A stretch of DNA of 64,000 nucleotides, from NCBI RefSeq assembly GCF_005239225.2, contig NC_133301.1:4923157-4987156 (forward strand), written 5' to 3'. Within the stretch, counting starts at the first letter, position 1. Every line of letters begins with the position of its first letter. Below are positions 47,632 to 58,765 of this stretch, piece by piece. Under the pieces are notes generated by a model, which was given only the letters and a program-made list of their open reading frames with translations, did no database searches and had not been told where the DNA came from. The DNA is from Populus alba (Eukaryota > Streptophyta > Magnoliopsida > Malpighiales > Salicaceae). The position numbers and the translations under genes are program-made.

Positions 47632-47856
47632 TTATGACATCACGTATTCATTAGAATTTACGAGCCACTGAAAGTGGTTGTTGAAAACGCGTCTGTTTCT
47701 TTCCTGCCAGAGAGAATATACCGTGGTTGACAGAACAAGGCTATCCTTCCATTTTTGATAAGTTGAGGCTGCCCGGAGAAGGAGCCGATGCCAGAGGGGC
47801 TTGTAGGCCATTGGATGTGAGCTCTTCTGCTGACTCAGACCCCCACACACACCCAA
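47632..47856 (-). pseudogene. LINE (non-LTR) reverse transcriptase tail
   Basis: A 74-codon open stretch reading WHRLLLRAASTYQKWKDS, then STTVYSLWQERNRRVFNNH. This is the C-terminal part that follows the zf-RVT domain in plant LINE polyproteins, where a V-Y-x-(I/L)-W-x-E-R-N-x-R-x-F phrase is common. The rest of the element is absent. It lies about 470 bp upstream of the RID2 start codon, next to a (TAAA)n run at 47858-47872. Confidence 0.7.
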
Positions 47857-47872
47857 AATAAATAAATAAATA

Positions 47873-50800
47873 AGAATTCAAATTCTTTCTTGGGATCGTG
47901 GAGCCCACTTGAATAATGTGTCAAATACGCATTGGTCAGAGCACTCTAGCTATAAAATTAAATTGCAATTGAGAAAATTAAACTAAGAAAGGAAAGACAG
48001 AATGAAAGGCAGAAAAAATAAAAGAAGAAAGAGGACGGGGAGAAGACAGAATAAATTACATTCATTCATCATACCTTAATTCGACAGTGATTTCCGCACT
48101 AACTATTGCAGAAATTTCTTAAACCAATGATTAACTCACCAATTTATGTTATTGGTTTAAACTTTTAAATTTAGTTTATGTAAATGTTTGTATTATAATT
48201 TTGTTTGGTTGCTCCATAATTTGATTATTATACCTAATTGAGTTTTAAAATTATAAAATAATCACCATGTTGTTTTTGTATTATGATTGAATATTTGGTT
48301 TTATTTTTGTGATTAAGTTGAGTGGCTTCTATGAATAATTTAGGGTTTTTAGAAAAGAAAGAAACTTGTGCTGGTAAGGAAAAACTGAGGATTTGAGTTA
48401 TTTAACATCAAACTCACTCAAGGATTTTTTTTAAGTCGGAAATGAACTTTATAATGCTGTTTTCTATATTTTTATCCGTGATCCAACCATTTTGCTAGGT
48501 CAAAACCAGGTTGGGTTGGAATTTTTTTTTTTTTGATAATTTTTATTAGAATATAAATTTGATTTAATTTGAAAACAAAACCCAACCCTAACTAAATAAA
48601 AAATACAATTATAAGCTAAAGGCCTGTGAAATAAAAACACATAAAAAAATACAACTAACTAGAAGGCCTATAAAATAAATTGGATTTATTTAATTTTTAA
48701 AAAAGTAAAACCAAACTAAATCATGAATCAATTCAGGGTAACATGTTAAATTGCGACTTTAAATTATGAAATCGAGATAAATTCATAAAAAATAAATTAT
48801 AAAAATTATAAAATCTCATTTTTAGCTAATGTAATATTAAAAGATGAAATTAAAAAAAAAAGCTAAATTAATGAGACAATATATAATTTACTAAAAAAAA
48901 ATACAAATCAATTTTTTATTTCCAACACTTTATTGCATGCTATGTGCCGATGGAATTTCAATTGATATACATATTCTTCTTAAACTATTTATATTCCCAA
49001 TATATTCCAAAAAAAATAAAGATTTATCATATTAAATCGATAAATCTTATCTAGTTTAACATAATTTTAACAGGGTCTTTTTTTTAATATTATGTTATTA
49101 TATACAATATTAAATGCATATGGTTATTAAGATAAACTAACATATATGCATAAGAAAATACAATTAACTAATAGTTTACAAATTCAAAAGATATAATTAA
49201 ACATGTAAATTGTCCTTTCGATAACAATTTTCCCTTTTGTCTCAGCATCATCACTTCAATTGGCCCTCACACGACCAGACAAAACTAATTCAGTAACCAA
49301 TGCACATTCTTTATTTAACCCATGACCCTTGTGCTTGTGACTAGATCCCACTCTTCAATTATTGATATCGCGCCTGTGACTAGTCCCGGCTCATGCAGTT
49401 GGCTAACCGTTATCTAAAAACTCATAGCCCCCGGCCCCTGCTCATGCTGTAGGCTCAAACCATTTCAAATTGATCAATAGTCTTAAGATTTTAGAGGGAA
49501 GATTTTCTATATAAAATGAGCTTCAACCCCCGCACACGAGTGTGTTGACCGAGCTTGTGCTCGGGTCTAGATTTAATTTTATTATAAAATAATATTTTAA
49601 TTTTTTTAAAAAATGTTTTTTCAACTAAAATTTAAACTTGGACATTCTTTATAAAAAATTATTTTTTTTTAGTTTAACCGATGAATATTAACAATCACTT
49701 CCATAAATTTTTTTTTTTTTTTTAACTTTTCATCACCTCTTTTCTAGTTGTTTTCTTCTTCGTTTTATGCTTTTGTTTTTCTTTAAAATTTAGAGGTTAT
49801 GATTATCTTGTTGAGATGTATTTGAGTTATATAATTTTTAATTTAAATACCTTGTTTAGAAATTCATATAAACTAAGGTGATGTTGTTAGAATTTTAAAA
49901 GATTTATTGTAAACATCTTTTGCATCAAAAAAATATAAAAAAAATTTTAAGAACACATTATTCATCATTAACAATAACAAAAATTCATCAATTTTAAAGT
50001 GTCTTAGCAAGTAAATATCATTCTCTTATTAGTATTGTTTTTCTATCTCTTATGCTTTTTTGAATGGATGAAACTTTTATATATTTTATAAGTCTTTCAT
50101 AGCATGATTTTTTATTTGATAGTCTTTATATATTTACTTGCCATAATATACATGTTTACAAGTTTATTATTGGATGCTTATAATTTCAATATGCATGAGC
50201 TCTAAGCTTTTCTTGAAATATTCTTATGTTTAGTATGCTTTTTTTTTTTTTGTGGTTAAACTAAATAATCTTGTTTAATTACTTAAAATTTTAAATTATA
50301 TTTTTTTCTAGAGAGGTTTATACCGGTTTCTAAAATGTTTCAACAATCAATATCTTAATAAGAAAGTTGAGGTACTATTTTTATTTTATATCTTATTCAA
50401 TGATAATAATTAAAAAGCACTAAACTTGTCTAACCCTACTTGAAAATATAATTATATAAAACCTGATTTAGCTAGCTCGAATCATAATTGGGTAGGTTAA
50501 ACCATAAATTGACAAACTAACTTATGTTAATCAAATTTTGTTTTTAATAAAACAACATTATTTTTAATAAAATTTATAAAAATGGAAATAATGTTAATTT
50601 GCACAATTGTTTTTGAAAAAATTAACTAGATCATTTCATATATGAAGTGACCATAAAATTATCGGAGTATATTTATCCTATTCAACTGAGTTTAACTAAA
50701 TTATTATTTTTTTAATAGTTTAAAGGAAAACCCGACCAAAACTAAATTTCAAATTAACCGGTTACCAAGGCTAAGATTGATAAGCATAGTTTGGTGGACA

Positions 50801-51823
50801 GAACATCAACGTGATTAGACTAAACAAATGAATGACAAGAGGGGGCTAAGCAGTTAGGTTTGTTTTTTTCAAAGGAAACTTCACTTCACGCCCACGAACA
50901 TTATTCTTCTCATCATTGCTGCCATTTTCCCCTTCACTAATATTTCTAGAATAAGTTACTAATATAGTTTGCACTTGTTTTTCAAGCTAAGTGTGTAGTG
51001 GTTTTTTTAAAATATTTTTTAATTATAAATATATTAAAATAATATTTTTTATATTTTAAAAGAAATATAAAAACAAACATGTACTCAATTTTTAACTAAT
51101 TGCGGATGTTATACTACTTTGAACCATCCCATTTAACATTACAAATTAATCTCTGCGTTCTCATCACGTATTAATTACATATAGGTCCACTATTATTAGG
51201 CCTAGTAGCGACGAACCCCTAGCCTCTTACAAGGATTTCAAGTTGAACTTAGTTCTAGCCACTTTTAATAATCATTGCTTCTAATATTCTCAACTTGATC
51301 TCTGTAATAAATTCTTTCTACTCGATCGGTGCTTTTGATGCATGAGGAAGGGAATTGAGCAGTAATTGTCACTCAAGAGCTAGCTCTTGATCTTGTTTTC
51401 ATGGAGTATAGTATAATAATGCAACTCGAGACACCATATGGCAAAATCAAGAAAGATATACTGCACGTAGCAGCATAATTAGGATGGAATGTTGGATTCT
51501 TGGAGGCAAGAAAATTTTGTTGATAGGCATTTTCATACTTGAATGATGCCCTGTGGGCATATCATGTCTCAGCTCTCTATAAAGACTTGGATGAGCATCT
51601 TCAAAAGATATATTAGCAGGATTTTGAGGAGAAAATGAAACAGGAAAACGTACAATAATTCTCAACATTGCCTTACCCCCTTGTCATCAATCAATGTGGT
51701 GATTTGCTATCAATCAAATAATTTGTTTAATTTCCAGGCGAAGACAATGTCGCATGCACGTATAAAGCCAGTGAAGGCAATCAAATCACCAACTTCGATT
51801 TTATTTCATTTTTTCCTTTTCTT
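47873..51823. other. Long AT-rich intergenic region
   Basis: 48500-48900 resembles the dispersed tandem repeat family of 15926 and 34600. 51000-51075 is a piece of the MITE-like family. 49320-49560 is less AT-rich, with repeated GTGACTAG and GGCTCATGC words of unknown meaning. A 73-codon ORF at 51447-51668 (-) has no recognised motif. No gene supported. Confidence 0.45.
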
Positions 51824-52025
51824 TATTATTATTTTTTTTTTGATAACCCGTGGTGTCCGGGCCAGCTTGCGCGCACCACAACTGATTCCCGAGTTCACTG
51901 AACATCCTGCAAGTCCAGTAAGCATGTAAGGCACCGCGGGGATGACAGGCATACACAAGTAGGGTTTAAAACCGAAGGATGAGAACAAGTCCCTTCAACC
52001 ACTAGGCCACAACTCCATATATGCT
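51824..52025 (-). mobile_element. tRNA-derived SINE with perfect 16-bp target duplication
   Basis: A 202-bp SINE in reverse orientation. On the - strand: GTGGCCTAGTGGTTGAAGG (A box), a weak B-box position (CGGTTTTAAACCC), then a 3' body containing GCGCAAGCTGGCCCGGACAC and an A-rich (AAT)n tail. ATTTTTTCCTTTTCTT lies at 51808-51823 and again at 52026-52041 without a mismatch. The perfect duplication suggests a fairly recent insertion. Same family as 22864-23075. Confidence 0.93.
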
Positions 52026-52096
52026 ATTTTTTCCTTTTCTTGAGATGGCGAGGAGGTGTTTCAGAACCCGTTTAGTACTGTAATAACGTTTATTTT

Positions 52097-52169
52097 ATTT
52101 CTGTCCAATAAGAAGATTTATGTTAGAGGAAGGCTCCCTTTAACATAAATCTTCCTATAGGACGGAAAT
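52097..52169. repeat. Imperfect hairpin, 29-bp arms, 15-base loop
   Basis: Left arm 52097-52125 and right arm 52141-52169 are reverse complements with three mismatches, around the loop 52126-52140. Arm core: AAGATTTATGTTA and TAACATAAATCTT. It could be a small MITE remnant or a small-RNA precursor. I do not recognise a known miRNA in it. Confidence 0.85.
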
Positions 52170-53295
52170 TTTCAAGTGCCACCTGCGAACATGGATCTAC
52201 AGTTCATCAGAACTATGCAATCGTTGTCGACAGTAAACCCATTTGATATTTACAGCTATTTATTTATTGATACGTACAGCTATCCTATATTAATTCTTAG
52301 GGCCACCAGCTTCTGTTACCATGTCTTGCACCATACTGCTTCTTTATTGTTGCCTCTGAACTTGAACAATTTCTATGCCTGCCTCTATATGAGATTCACG
52401 CAATGCATTAATTCCTTTTTTTTCTCTCTCTGTTTTATTTTTTTTTTAGGTTTGAAGGAAAGAGAACAACTGAGGCCATAGGATCTTAGGCTCGTTTTCT
52501 CTCGATCCCAACATCTATCTTACCTCCTTCACGATTGAATTTGAGATATTCTAATGAAAATAAAGTATTTTTTTAATATATTTCTTTAAATGAAAGTTTT
52601 ATAGGCGATGATGGAGAGGACAAAGTAAAAGCTCTCACTTTCTCTATTCCCATGGGCGAAGATCTGCCTTTGCCTTTACCATCACACCCTCTTATTTTTC
52701 TTGTGATTACGATCTCGAATCTTTTATTTTTCTTCTTCCTTCACTTCTTTCTTTATCTCTCTTTCCTTTCCTTTTCTTTTCCTCTGTTCTATCAAAACCT
52801 GTGCTGTCAGTCTCTCTCTCCCAGTTAAGATCACCATCAAAGAATTAACACATCCCCACTTGTTTCTTTTCAGCAAAATCATATTCTCTCTTCTTTATTT
52901 TATTATTGTTATTTTCGAAACTGAATCATTAACATTAGCTAGGCAAATATACGCATTCAGGGCTGAGATTTGGCCAACTTCCTGCATAATTTTATCATCA
53001 TATATCCCCTGAAATTAATAGCACCGAAAAAACGCATGGAGCCAGGGCATTGCATGTGACGAGTAGGGAAAAACACCAAAATTCATGTAGCATGGAACAG
53101 AAAGATTGTTCTAATTGGAGCCATTAGAGATGGCATCAATCATTAAGAAATTAACTATATTTTCATATACCATCACCTTTCACCATTCCTATGATTCCCA
53201 GTAACCTCGAAAATGGATCTTCACATTGGATCCATTATGGAAAAAGAAAAAGGAAAATACTTGGTACTTAAGCTCATCATAGTTATTATTAGAAA
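52170..53295. other. Intergenic, 3' flank of the BIG GRAIN 1-like gene
   Basis: Pyrimidine-rich near 52420-52450 and 52680-52860. 53100-53295 is the likely 3' UTR of the next gene. No gene or RNA recognised. Confidence 0.4.
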
Positions 53296-54660
53296 CTACA
53301 CCATCAAGCCATTAGCAATGGCACGATTTGTATCAAGATGAGTAGTTTCATACACAGGGAGCTCTTCAGAATACCTACGATCTTTTCCGATTACTGCAAG
53401 ATGATCAAGCTCGAATAAATCCGAACTCGAATAACTTGCAGCATCATCATCCTCGTCCTCATCTTCATCCTCAAAACGATCATTGTACTTTCCGCCAACA
53501 TCTATCTTAATAACATCATTTTTCTTCTTGTTTTGATGATAATCTTTCAAGAACCCTCTCGCCACTTCCTCAATTCTCCTACTCTTCTCCACTACTTGGT
53601 ACTTAAGCTCATCATCTATTTTTCTTGATGGTGATTTCCCAATTTTCCATGCTGTTGACAGAGAAACAGACTTTAGACTTGATTCTTCCACATCATATAA
53701 TGATTTGTGTCCGACTGGCCTGCAATCTTCATCAACAATTACACTCACAGGGTAAAATCTGACACTCCTTTTAACCCCATTGCGTAATTTCTCCCTTGTC
53801 GATGGCGAATGCTTGCTCAAACAGGATCTTGAGAACGATGAAGTAGAAGAGCAGGTTGATGCTTGCCCTGATTTAAGTTTCCTTTCTTCATCAAAGTTTC
53901 CATTGGTAGGTGAATTCTTTGATTTCTTTGTGTTCCCTGTGGTGAAGAGGGAATTAAGGAAATTTGCGAGCTTGCTACCCGGTGAAATTGGCTGTTTCAC
54001 CTTCTTTAGATTGCTGTAAGTCTTTAAGGCTCTTGATTCGGGCTTGATTAAGCTCTCTTCAAACCTTGGTGCCTGCTCTGAAGCAGAATTGTAGTGGTAA
54101 TCATCGAACATATGCGCTTCCCTCTGTTCATAAAACAGAGTCTTCTCTGTTTTTCCTGACCGAGCCGACGCGCTTGTCCTGACTGGCTTAGGCCGTGGTG
54201 GATTGAAAGAAGAAGCCCTTGAGAACCCACCATACATGGATTCTGTATCAGAAGATGAGAACCCACCAAAGCTAGAATCTGAAGAGGTTGAAGTGGAGCT
54301 AAAAAACAGGACATCTTGGTCAAGATCATGATCAAGCTGTGATTTTCTCTCGAATTCTACCAGGTTTTGCCTCCTCTGTTGAGTGATGAGCTTTTGACTC
54401 ACCTTCTGTTCCATCCATTTTTCGATCAAACAAGCTCGTTGAAGAGCTGAAATCCCTTCTTCTCGTTCAATTTTAATCGCACTAGTACCTTTGTTTTGTT
54501 TCCTCGGCATTGTTTCTCGATAGAATTTCAACTCTTCATGTTTTGGTTCACCATCATCAATAGAACGGTAGATTTCATCCAGAAGAGATGAAGAGAAAGA
54601 TGGGTTCTTGATATAATGCTTGTTGTATCTTTCCTCCATTGTTTTCTCCCACCTATGCAT
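53296..54660 (-). CDS. BIG GRAIN 1-like protein
   Basis: A single-exon gene of 454 codons; the first ATG is at 54660, and an in-frame Met at residue 8 is an alternative start. Conserved phrases of the family appear in order: NPSFSSSLLDEIYRSIDD (residues 19-36), a Ser-rich centre with FSSSDTESMYGG, PGSKLANFLNSLFTTG (about 230-245), RSVRFYPVSVIVDEDCRPVG (about 300-320), KYQVVEKSRRIEEVARGFLK, an acidic run, and ELPVYETTHLDTNRAIANG at the C-terminus. Rice BIG GRAIN 1 is a plasma-membrane-associated positive regulator of auxin transport and response that raises grain size. No signal peptide or clear membrane helix is visible here. The frame is intact, and the codons show no decay. Confidence 0.92.
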   Translation of the reverse strand: MHRWEKTMEERYNKHYIKNPSFSSSLLDEIYRSIDDGEPKHEELKFYRETMPRKQNKGTSAIKIEREEGISALQRACLIEKWMEQKVSQKLITQQRRQNLVEFERKSQLDHDLDQDVLFFSSTSTSSDSSFGGFSSSDTESMYGGFSRASSFNPPRPKPVRTSASARSGKTEKTLFYEQREAHMFDDYHYNSASEQAPRFEESLIKPESRALKTYSNLKKVKQPISPGSKLANFLNSLFTTGNTKKSKNSPTNGNFDEERKLKSGQASTCSSTSSFSRSCLSKHSPSTREKLRNGVKRSVRFYPVSVIVDEDCRPVGHKSLYDVEESSLKSVSLSTAWKIGKSPSRKIDDELKYQVVEKSRRIEEVARGFLKDYHQNKKKNDVIKIDVGGKYNDRFEDEDEDEDDDAASYSSSDLFELDHLAVIGKDRRYSEELPVYETTHLDTNRAIANGLMV

Positions 54661-55750
54661 GCTTTCTACGTTGGAAACGAGTACATCAAGGAGAGATAAG
54701 GCTTAGGGAAAACGTTTCACTTTTGTTTGGGTTTTGACAGAGACTCAAAAGCTGCAATACCGGCACAAAATAGGAGTTAATAGTCATGAAAAAAGAAGTA
54801 CATCAGAGAGATAGTAGCATTATTTAAAACACAAGCAAGTGTGCTCTCTCTCTCTCTCCCCTAGCACTTATCTAGAGATAGAGAGAGGGTGATGGCTAAT
54901 GAGCACAAAATGTCACGCTTGACTGAGACAGGAAAAAAATGAGGAAGAAAGGAAGGATGTTTGCACGCCTCGAAGATGAAGAGAATGGGAACAGAAGCGA
55001 GGGGCTTTATAAAGGGATGCTTCCATGCGCGTGTCCATCCTAATTGCAGCCATTGCCAGCTTGGAATTTTGCTTACTTGGCACTGATTCTTTGACCAGTT
55101 TATCCCCAAACTACCCCTACTTTAATGCTGCATACCTTGAATGATCACCATCCAAATTTGAATTTCAAGCCGTTGATCTTGTTGAAGTAAAGATGCATGC
55201 ATGGGTGATTGTAGTATGTGGTGATCAGACGAGAGAATTTTTTTTTTTAAATGTTTAATGGTGGGTCCTTGTGTTGGTGAAGGATGGAGATTTGTTGTTT
55301 GTGTGAAGACTAATTTTAACACGTAGATCTAAGCGTTGATTTGCAAAGGAAAAGCTGTGGAATCTATATTTTTGGTGAGTTATTTATTTCTCTTAGAGGT
55401 TTGGTGCGCGGGAAATGCTATTATTAATTAATTAATTAATTAATTTTAATATGTAAGAAGTATATATTTGAAGCAAGTATTAATGGAATAATTCATTTGA
55501 AAATAAGATGTATTTAAAGAAGTTCAAGGCAGATGGCCCGACACGATTGTAAATACTATTTTATTATATAAATAGAAAAGCAGAATGACTAGGTAACAAT
55601 AATAATAATAATAAATAAAGAAAAAAAAAATCAAGGAATTCATGAAAATTCAAAATACTATTTAAGGTTTAGATTTTGATATATATTCAAGAAAGAAATA
55701 TTCTTAATTACCAAACCAATCAATCATATTTCTTTCTTAACAAAGAGTTA
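54661..55750 (-). other. 5' region of the BIG GRAIN 1-like gene
   Basis: Upstream region with a CT microsatellite at 54843-54858 (CTCTCTCTCTCTCTCC type), probably in the 5' UTR or core promoter, and a TTTATAAAG TATA-like word at 55010-55018. An (ATTA)n run lies at 55423-55442. Short ORFs here are not convincing. Confidence 0.5.
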
Positions 55751-55950
55751 TTATTATTATTATTTTTTAATCAATGTGGGTGTTCAGTTAACCTGCGTAT
55801 ATTTCGACTAATCCCACAGGCCTTAAAGTTAATAACTATGTAAGCCTCTAGTTGCTATTATATTATAAATTACAGGACTCGAATTTAAAATTATAGGGAG
55901 AGCAAATCCTTTAATTTTAAGTTTTTACCACTGAATTACCTATTAAATAA
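55751..55950 (-). mobile_element. tRNA-derived SINE, older copy, 14-bp target duplication
   Basis: A 200-bp SINE in reverse orientation. On the - strand it reads AATTCAGTGGTAAAAACTT (A-box region), a B-box-like AAATTCGAGTCC, GGCCTGTGGGATTAGTCG and an (AAT)n tail. It is flanked by TTAACAAAGAGTTA (55737-55750) and TTAACAAAGAATTA (55951-55964). It is more diverged than the other two copies. Confidence 0.88.
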
Positions 55951-55964
55951 TTAACAAAGAATTA

Positions 55965-58201
55965 TTTTCAAATTATATGTTGAGGTAATATAATTTTGCG
56001 AAGGTTTCATATTGATGGCCAAAGTCTTGCAATTTCCTCAAGAAAAAAACTTATCTTACAACATATATTTTATAACTCATTTTGCAAAACAAGCACGATT
56101 GTCTCTTAGAATTCTCAAGAGATTCATTTGATCTTGATGACGCATTAGAAGTAGCTAGTTTTAGTTTTTATCTTGTTTTCCATGATATATCCTCACCAGG
56201 TGATTAGAAGTCTATAGTTAAACTTGGGTAAGCATAATGTAATAATTCAATGGTGAATCCATAGATGATTAAGATACACATGAGAATTTAGTATTGAAGT
56301 TACAGTAATTGATTTTTAAAATATTTTTTACTTGAAAATTTATTAAAATAATATATTTTTTATTTTTTTAAATTTATTTTTTACATTAGTATATCAAAAT
56401 AATATACTAATATAAAAAATTAATTTTTAAAAATAAAAATTATTCTACTTGGATCCCATTGTAAACAAACAGTATTTTGAATTTGAAACAGGCCCTCTTA
56501 CCATAAAAATAAAAAAGGTATCTATGTATCTAATTGATGGACTTTAATCATGGAAAAAAAGCTTTTAACCTAGCTTTTAACCATGGGTAATTAAACTGTG
56601 GAGCCGGAGCCGGAGCCTGAGCCTGTGGTCTTTAATCATGCAAATTTAACCTGAGAGCCTCATGCGAGCGCTGGATTTAATAACGGTCCTCTCGCATCTC
56701 CTCAAGTTTAAAACACATTAGGCAATGGGTTTGCTGATTCAAGGTTCCCGGCATGCTGCATCATTTTTCCATGACAATAAATAAATAAATAATAGAAGCA
56801 GCCCTTATTTTACCTGTGTTCAAACTTTTCAATTTTTCAATTTAGTACGTATGTTATCCGATTTTTGTTAATATCTATCTTTTTTTTTTTACTATTATAT
56901 AATATATGATTTTGTAAAATTAACAGATACAACAATCTACTTTTCCCATACATAAACGGAAGGCATGCATATCACCCATGCTTCTCTTTGTTTTCTATAA
57001 CAGCTTAGGATTGATTTATAATTGGTCAAAATTTTAGAAAAAATGATTCTCGTTGAGATTCTAGGTTCAGCCTGCGTGTATATTTTTTTTTTATTTGGGT
57101 ATCCTCACATTCTTTTTAAAAAATAAAACTAGTTTCATTTAGGGTTCGTAACTGCCCTTTTCAATAAGTGTATTTTTTGAATATCGAACTTATATTTTTA
57201 TTTTTATAAGAATATAACAGTGTCTTAACCGTTAGACCAATTATTTTGTAAAATGAGATTTTAAGTTTAGCATGCTGAAAGTTTTTATGGAACCCACTAA
57301 TTTTGTTTATAATTTCATTCAAATTTTTCTAATTCATATATTATTTAATATTAATTCAAAAGATTTTTATAAAAGCACAATTAAAAACATGTCATACTGA
57401 AAACTCTTAACACATAAGTAAAATTGAAAATTCTTGACAAACATAGAGTTGAAATGTTGGGTTAAATAAATAAATAAATTACAAATGAAATTGTCATTAT
57501 AAAATTTCAAATAAATTAGTTAGTTGCCCTGCGAGGCAATGACGCCATAAGAAAAAAAGAGTCTTAGAAGATGAAAGACATTCGAGAGAACTCAGTAGAC
57601 ATATGCATGATGAATAGTAACCAATGGAAACAAAGAAAATCCACAGATAGATGTAGTCATTTTAGCTAATAGTGGAAAAGGGAAGTAAATTGTCTCTAGA
57701 GCGACCCGACACCGTTTCATGTGGCGATACGGGATAAGGGTCCTTTATGATATGAGATCTTCTAGAGTCTACACAAAGAATTTAGCTTGAAGGTAACTGC
57801 ATTGCACATATTAATCATAGGGAATCTCTAGTTATAATGGCAACTAGAAAGAAAGAGAAAAAATAGACAAATAATTAGAATTCCTATCCTTTGAAAAATG
57901 GTGGCCTTTTGACTTTGATAGCGAATACAATAAAGTAATCACATAAGAACATAAGAATATACCATTCCAATATCAAACGCAAGGGATTAAATTCTTGATT
58001 TTTACCACTCTTTTAATGCAAGATAAAATATCAAATCTAATGAAATCAAACATGAACTACACATAAAATATCATCGTCATTGTCCAACCATCCTTCTTTA
58101 GAGATTTATTTATTTTTTATTTATATATATACACATAGTATAACATGCACCATATAAAAATATAATAAAGAAAATATGTTTTTCAAGTGTCTAATCAATA
58201 A
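55965..58201. other. Intergenic, with a MITE-like repeat and a second type of SINE-like sequence
   Basis: 56305-56490 is a MITE-like repeat. 57085-57245, read on the - strand, has a tRNA-like TTGGTCTAACGGTTAAGAC and AAGTTCGATATTC spaced like pol III A and B boxes, then ends in an A-rich run, so it may be a worn SINE of another family. No protein gene recognised. Confidence 0.45.
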
Positions 58202-58765
58202 TGAATCGCCAAGGGTGTATTAATTAGAAAACAAAAGTTTTGAAGGGCTTGGTTAAAAATAAACTGCTCATGAATGAATTGATTAGAAAAGCACAAGTTT
58301 TGAAATTAATTGGTCAAAACAAACTGTTTATAGATGGACCAATTAAACACAAAATTTTAAAAGGAATCAATCAAAATGAATCATTCATGGGTGAATCGAT
58401 AAAAGATAACATATGTTTTGAAATCATTTAATCAAAACAAACCTCTTATAGCTGGACTAATTAAACTCATGATCTTGAAAATATCATTCAAAACTAATTA
58501 CTCATGGGTGAATTGATTTTAAATATATATGTTTTGAAATCAATTGGTTAAAACAAACAACTCATTCATGGATTAATTAATTTAAGATTTTGAGAAGAAT
58601 AGGTTAAAATGAACTGCTTACAAGTAAACCAATTAGAAAAAAATATGTTTGAAATCATTTGGTCGAAATGAAACACGGTTGATCAATTGAACGCAAGATT
58701 TTGAAAAATGATCGATTGAAAATGAACTACTCATGGATGAATCAATTGAACATGAAGAGGTGAAA
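58202..58765. repeat. ~58-bp minisatellite with alternating unit types, about 9 units
   Basis: Units begin near 58237, 58297, 58354, 58415, 58473, 58531, 58587, 58647 and 58698. Two types alternate: one like GTTTTGAAATCAATTGGTCA followed by AAACAAAC, the other like TTTTGAAAA, then GGTTAAAATGAACTGCTC. The higher-order repeat is therefore about 117 bp. The 63-codon ORF inside is a by-product. Confidence 0.8.

Noticed and set aside
49320..49560. GC-richer stretch with repeated GTGACTAG and GGCTCATGC words
   Set aside because: Too short and irregular to call a repeat or gene.
51447..51668. 73-codon ORF (-) with a possible short secreted-peptide look
   Set aside because: No signal peptide, no known peptide-hormone core, and no conserved motif; AT-rich surroundings. 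Cannot be supported.
58240..58431. 63-codon ORF in the ~58-bp minisatellite
   Set aside because: Repeat-derived; no start context, no family resemblance.
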